The position numbers and the translations under genes were made by a program. Positions 61,191 to 64,000 of a DNA stretch of 64,000 bases are shown piece by piece. Location: NCBI GenBank assembly GCA_020746105.1, contig CM036619.1:11260238-11324237 (forward strand), given 5' to 3'. Each line of letters opens with the position of its first letter. Positions within the stretch are counted from its first letter, which is position 1. The notes under the pieces were generated by a model, which was given only the letters and a program-made list of their open reading frames with translations, did not search any database and was not told the DNA's origin. This DNA is from Trogon surrucura (taxonomy: Eukaryota; Chordata; Aves; Trogoniformes; Trogonidae).

Positions 61191-64000
61191 TGTAGTGCAG
61201 CTTTCTTACCACCTCCTTGTGAACTCAGCAGCCAGCTGTCTGATCCTGACTGGCTCATGCATCTTGAACTGTTACGAACTTTTGTGAGCCAATTTCTGTG
61301 CATTTAAAAAAAATAAAAAAGGAAAAAAGAGAAGAGAAGAATGGAGAGTAAGCAGATGCTTTGTCCTGATGTTCTTCATCAGGCAAGCTACACCACTAGG
61401 AGCTGGCATGACTGTGGGCTGCATATAAAAAGATCAACATCTCATGACATGGTAGCTGATGACTGGCAACACTGAAAATTAAAAACTTAGCCTGCTGTTT
61501 TAATCAGAGTCTTCACTGCAATCTGCTTCCCTGGAGCTCTACCAGTGCCATGAGCCTCCTGCCAGCTGAGCAGCACTGGTGCCAGCAGTGGAGTATAAGT
61601 GAGGCTCTTTGCTTGCTATTGTAGACTGATTCTTGTAATTGATGGCTGTGGCTTTGATCCTTAGAAGTCTGTGGGGCTCAGGCCTCCTTGAAGTGAAAGC
61701 AGTATTTTTACATTGCTAGTGGTATGTTTAACATATTATGGGGCGTTACTTTCTGACAGTGAGTATTGAACTTAAAACAGCATTGCGTAATTCCCCAAGA
61801 TTGCATTACTATGAGTTGTCTGGATATTCCACCAGATCAGGATAGTGCACAATCTGAAGAAGGTTTTAGCACTGGAATCACAAAAGCGTAAGCTGGGCCA
61901 TGTCCAGCCTGGATATTCTGCATGAATTATTGTCACTTGTCAGCTGGTATGTCTTTATTCTTGTGAGCTACCATAGTAGAATTACAGTTCTTCCCTCCCA
62001 TTAGTCGTCATCACTACGCAAGCTTTATTTGGAGAAAAAAGGTCATGGCAAGGACTCTGAGCTATTCTGGCTATAGCTCAGGATAAAGAGCAAAAGTACC
62101 CGGGCAATTCCCTGGAATAAATTAAGAGACTGTGTATATAGCTCTACTTTTTACCTGTCTGCCTGTGGGCAGCTGGGTCTCTTTGAGTGGGATCTGAAGC
62201 CCCTTCTCCTGGCTGATGAGAAAGCTGAAGCTTCCAGCAGTACCTGGCACCATGCCACCCAGGAGTGGAAGGGGAATTCCTGAGCAGACATTCCAGGGAA
62301 CTTGTCTCAGATGCTTTGGGCTCTTGGAATTGGTTTTGCAATCTGTGCTTTCGTCTTCTAGTGATTTTCCACTCAACAAACTAGGAACTATTGTACTGGG
62401 TGTATTCTACTACGGGAAACGGAAGGGAGAAAGCTTTATGAAAGGGGTGGTGTGAAAGCTGCTGAAACCTAAGTTGGATGCAAACTTTTATTTTTTGTTT
62501 CTCATTTTCTTAAAGTGACTCTGCAATCCTGGTAAGAAGCTGTCTTGGCAGCAGGTAGGAATGAGGTGTGACAGTAGTCCTTCCTTGTGATATATTTTCC
62601 TCTAAGCATTGTACATGTGTCAGACAACATTACCTATGAACAATGGTTGCTTTTCCAGAAAGCCTGATTTTTCCCTTTCCAGGAGCATCCAGTGTTTCTG
62701 TTGATTACTTTGCTTTGAAAATCTATAATTGTCATAAAGGTTGCCTCTGAGTTGCAGCCTTGAGTTTAGTAGCTTTCACATGTCACAGCCTCTTCTTGCA
62801 GCCTGCTGCTGTCAAGAAGGGTGCTGATGAGTAGTGTGAGTCTTTGGGGCTTGGTGCAGCTACAGAGAGACATGACAAGGTGTGACAGGACTTCCCATCA
62901 TGTGTGATGAGGAACTTCTGAATTTCCTGTTGTACAGAACCACATTGTTCGAGGTTTTGCCGAACTGGGGTCCGGATCTGAGACTGGCGTTTGAAGGTCC
63001 CAAGAGAATGCACAGGAGGTCTTGCAGAGAACGTCTCACACACAACATTAAGTTGTGCTACTGTGTGTTGTGCCATGATAGGAAAGATTTGTTTCTGCTT
63101 TTGACCCTTGTAGTTTGGGAATAAGCCTCAAGGAGTCAACTCAAAACTATCTAGATGTGTGTGCTCTTCTTCCTGACTTTCTCTGCAGAAGAACTCAAGA
63201 TGGTCTATGGCCTCTTCTTTCCACATTGCAGGCCAGGACACTTAAAAGTCTACCAGTATTAAATGTTTCCCACTGATATATCTAGGATTTGAATTAAATC
63301 ACAAATAAAGGTGTAACTTGGTCTTTAACAAGTGGTTTCTGGTGGGCTATATTTGGCAGAGTTTGCCCCTTAGTTTTGATGCCTCCTTCAGATTAAGACA
63401 GTGATTTCTAGATACACGATGCCTTCAGGTAGGTAACTGAAGCAGTGCACTGGAGCTATTGCCACTGAAGGAACTGGGAGCAGAGCGAATGAAACTGTGT
63501 CTTCCAGTACTTCATTGGAAAAGAATTTCTAGGCAAGTTGCCTACCAGGCACACTGCACTACATTCTTAGAAAGCAATAGATCTATTTAGGACTGCTGTA
63601 TCTCTTTGGAATTTACTGTACGAAGAAAAGAAACCTTTTGGCAGGAACTGCTCTTTAGTGCTGACTGAGATTTGCAGCTTCTGACTGACAAACTGATCTG
63701 AGCATTTTATTAGAAACTGCTTCCCACTAAGTCCTGTTTGCATTGCATCTGATTTTGGGAGGATCATGTCAGAATGAGAAACGAAGCAGATCTCTTGCTG
63801 AATTGTTAGCCGCTGTTCACTTGTGTGTGCACTTGTGATATGCACCCAGGTGGATGTGCAGGTTTTTTGTGTCATACACAATAAATGTATTCCAGCTCTC
63901 TCCTAACCTCTTCCCAGTGAGAATGTAGATAAGCTGACTGGTGACTTGTAGTTATTTAAAAGGGCAGAAATGTTGTTGTTATTTGGAAATGTATGGATGG
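61191..64000. other. Gene-free stretch to the window end
   Basis: No gene or repeat family is recognised. An A-rich run lies at about 61,300-61,345. Frames up to 104 codons (63,567-63,881, minus) have no domain. The window ends in unique, AT-leaning sequence. Confidence 0.4.

Overview
The window looks like avian nuclear DNA. The clearest signal is the CR1 family of LINEs: 5'-truncated copies that end in the short octamer tail typical of birds, together with much older, barely readable CR1 relics. Two LTRs of a family I recognise from memory as common in birds other than the chicken lineage, plus several MIR/L2-type SINE relics, fit a neoavian bird, but the species cannot be fixed from the sequence alone. 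The DNA is moderately AT-rich, with a few GC-richer islets near 1.9-2.3, 32.8-33.0, 43.7-44.9, 53.1-53.8 and 60.2-61.0 kb. There are no prokaryotic features: no operons, ribosome-binding sites or CRISPR array.

I find no host protein-coding gene, tRNA, rRNA or snRNA that I can defend. Apart from LINE reverse-transcriptase remnants, the open frames are short, lack recognisable domains and look like chance. The window is best read as intergenic or large-intron sequence. Its content is repeats of several age layers.

Layout: 0-17 kb holds a mid-age CR1 (1.6 kb), an L2-tailed SINE relic (5.2 kb) and an ancient CR1 (7.4 kb). 17-26 kb holds two younger CR1 fragments, a MIR-like relic, an (AAACC)n microsatellite, a solo LTR of 599 bp with a matching 5-bp target duplication, and a CR1 right beside it. 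26-42 kb is repeat-poor and AT-rich; its main landmark is a 152-bp tandem duplication at 34.3-34.6 kb followed by a MIR-like relic. 42-48 kb holds an older LTR of the same superfamily and the longest CR1, a minus-strand copy that keeps the reverse-transcriptase FxDD box. 48-53 kb holds an AT-rich double-hairpin element and an ancient CR1 body fragment. 58-61.2 kb is a dense repeat graveyard: hairpin and palindromic relics, a possible DNA-transposon relic, two divergently oriented ancient CR1s, a well-preserved CR1 and a MIR-like relic.

No set of genes works together here. The most useful observations are historical and structural: the tandem duplication, the two LTRs with their flanking duplications, the double-hairpin element at 48.4 kb, the layered repeat cluster at 58-61 kb, and a few weak exon-like or coding-like stretches that need alignment to other bird genomes. 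I did not find an undescribed biological system that I could support.
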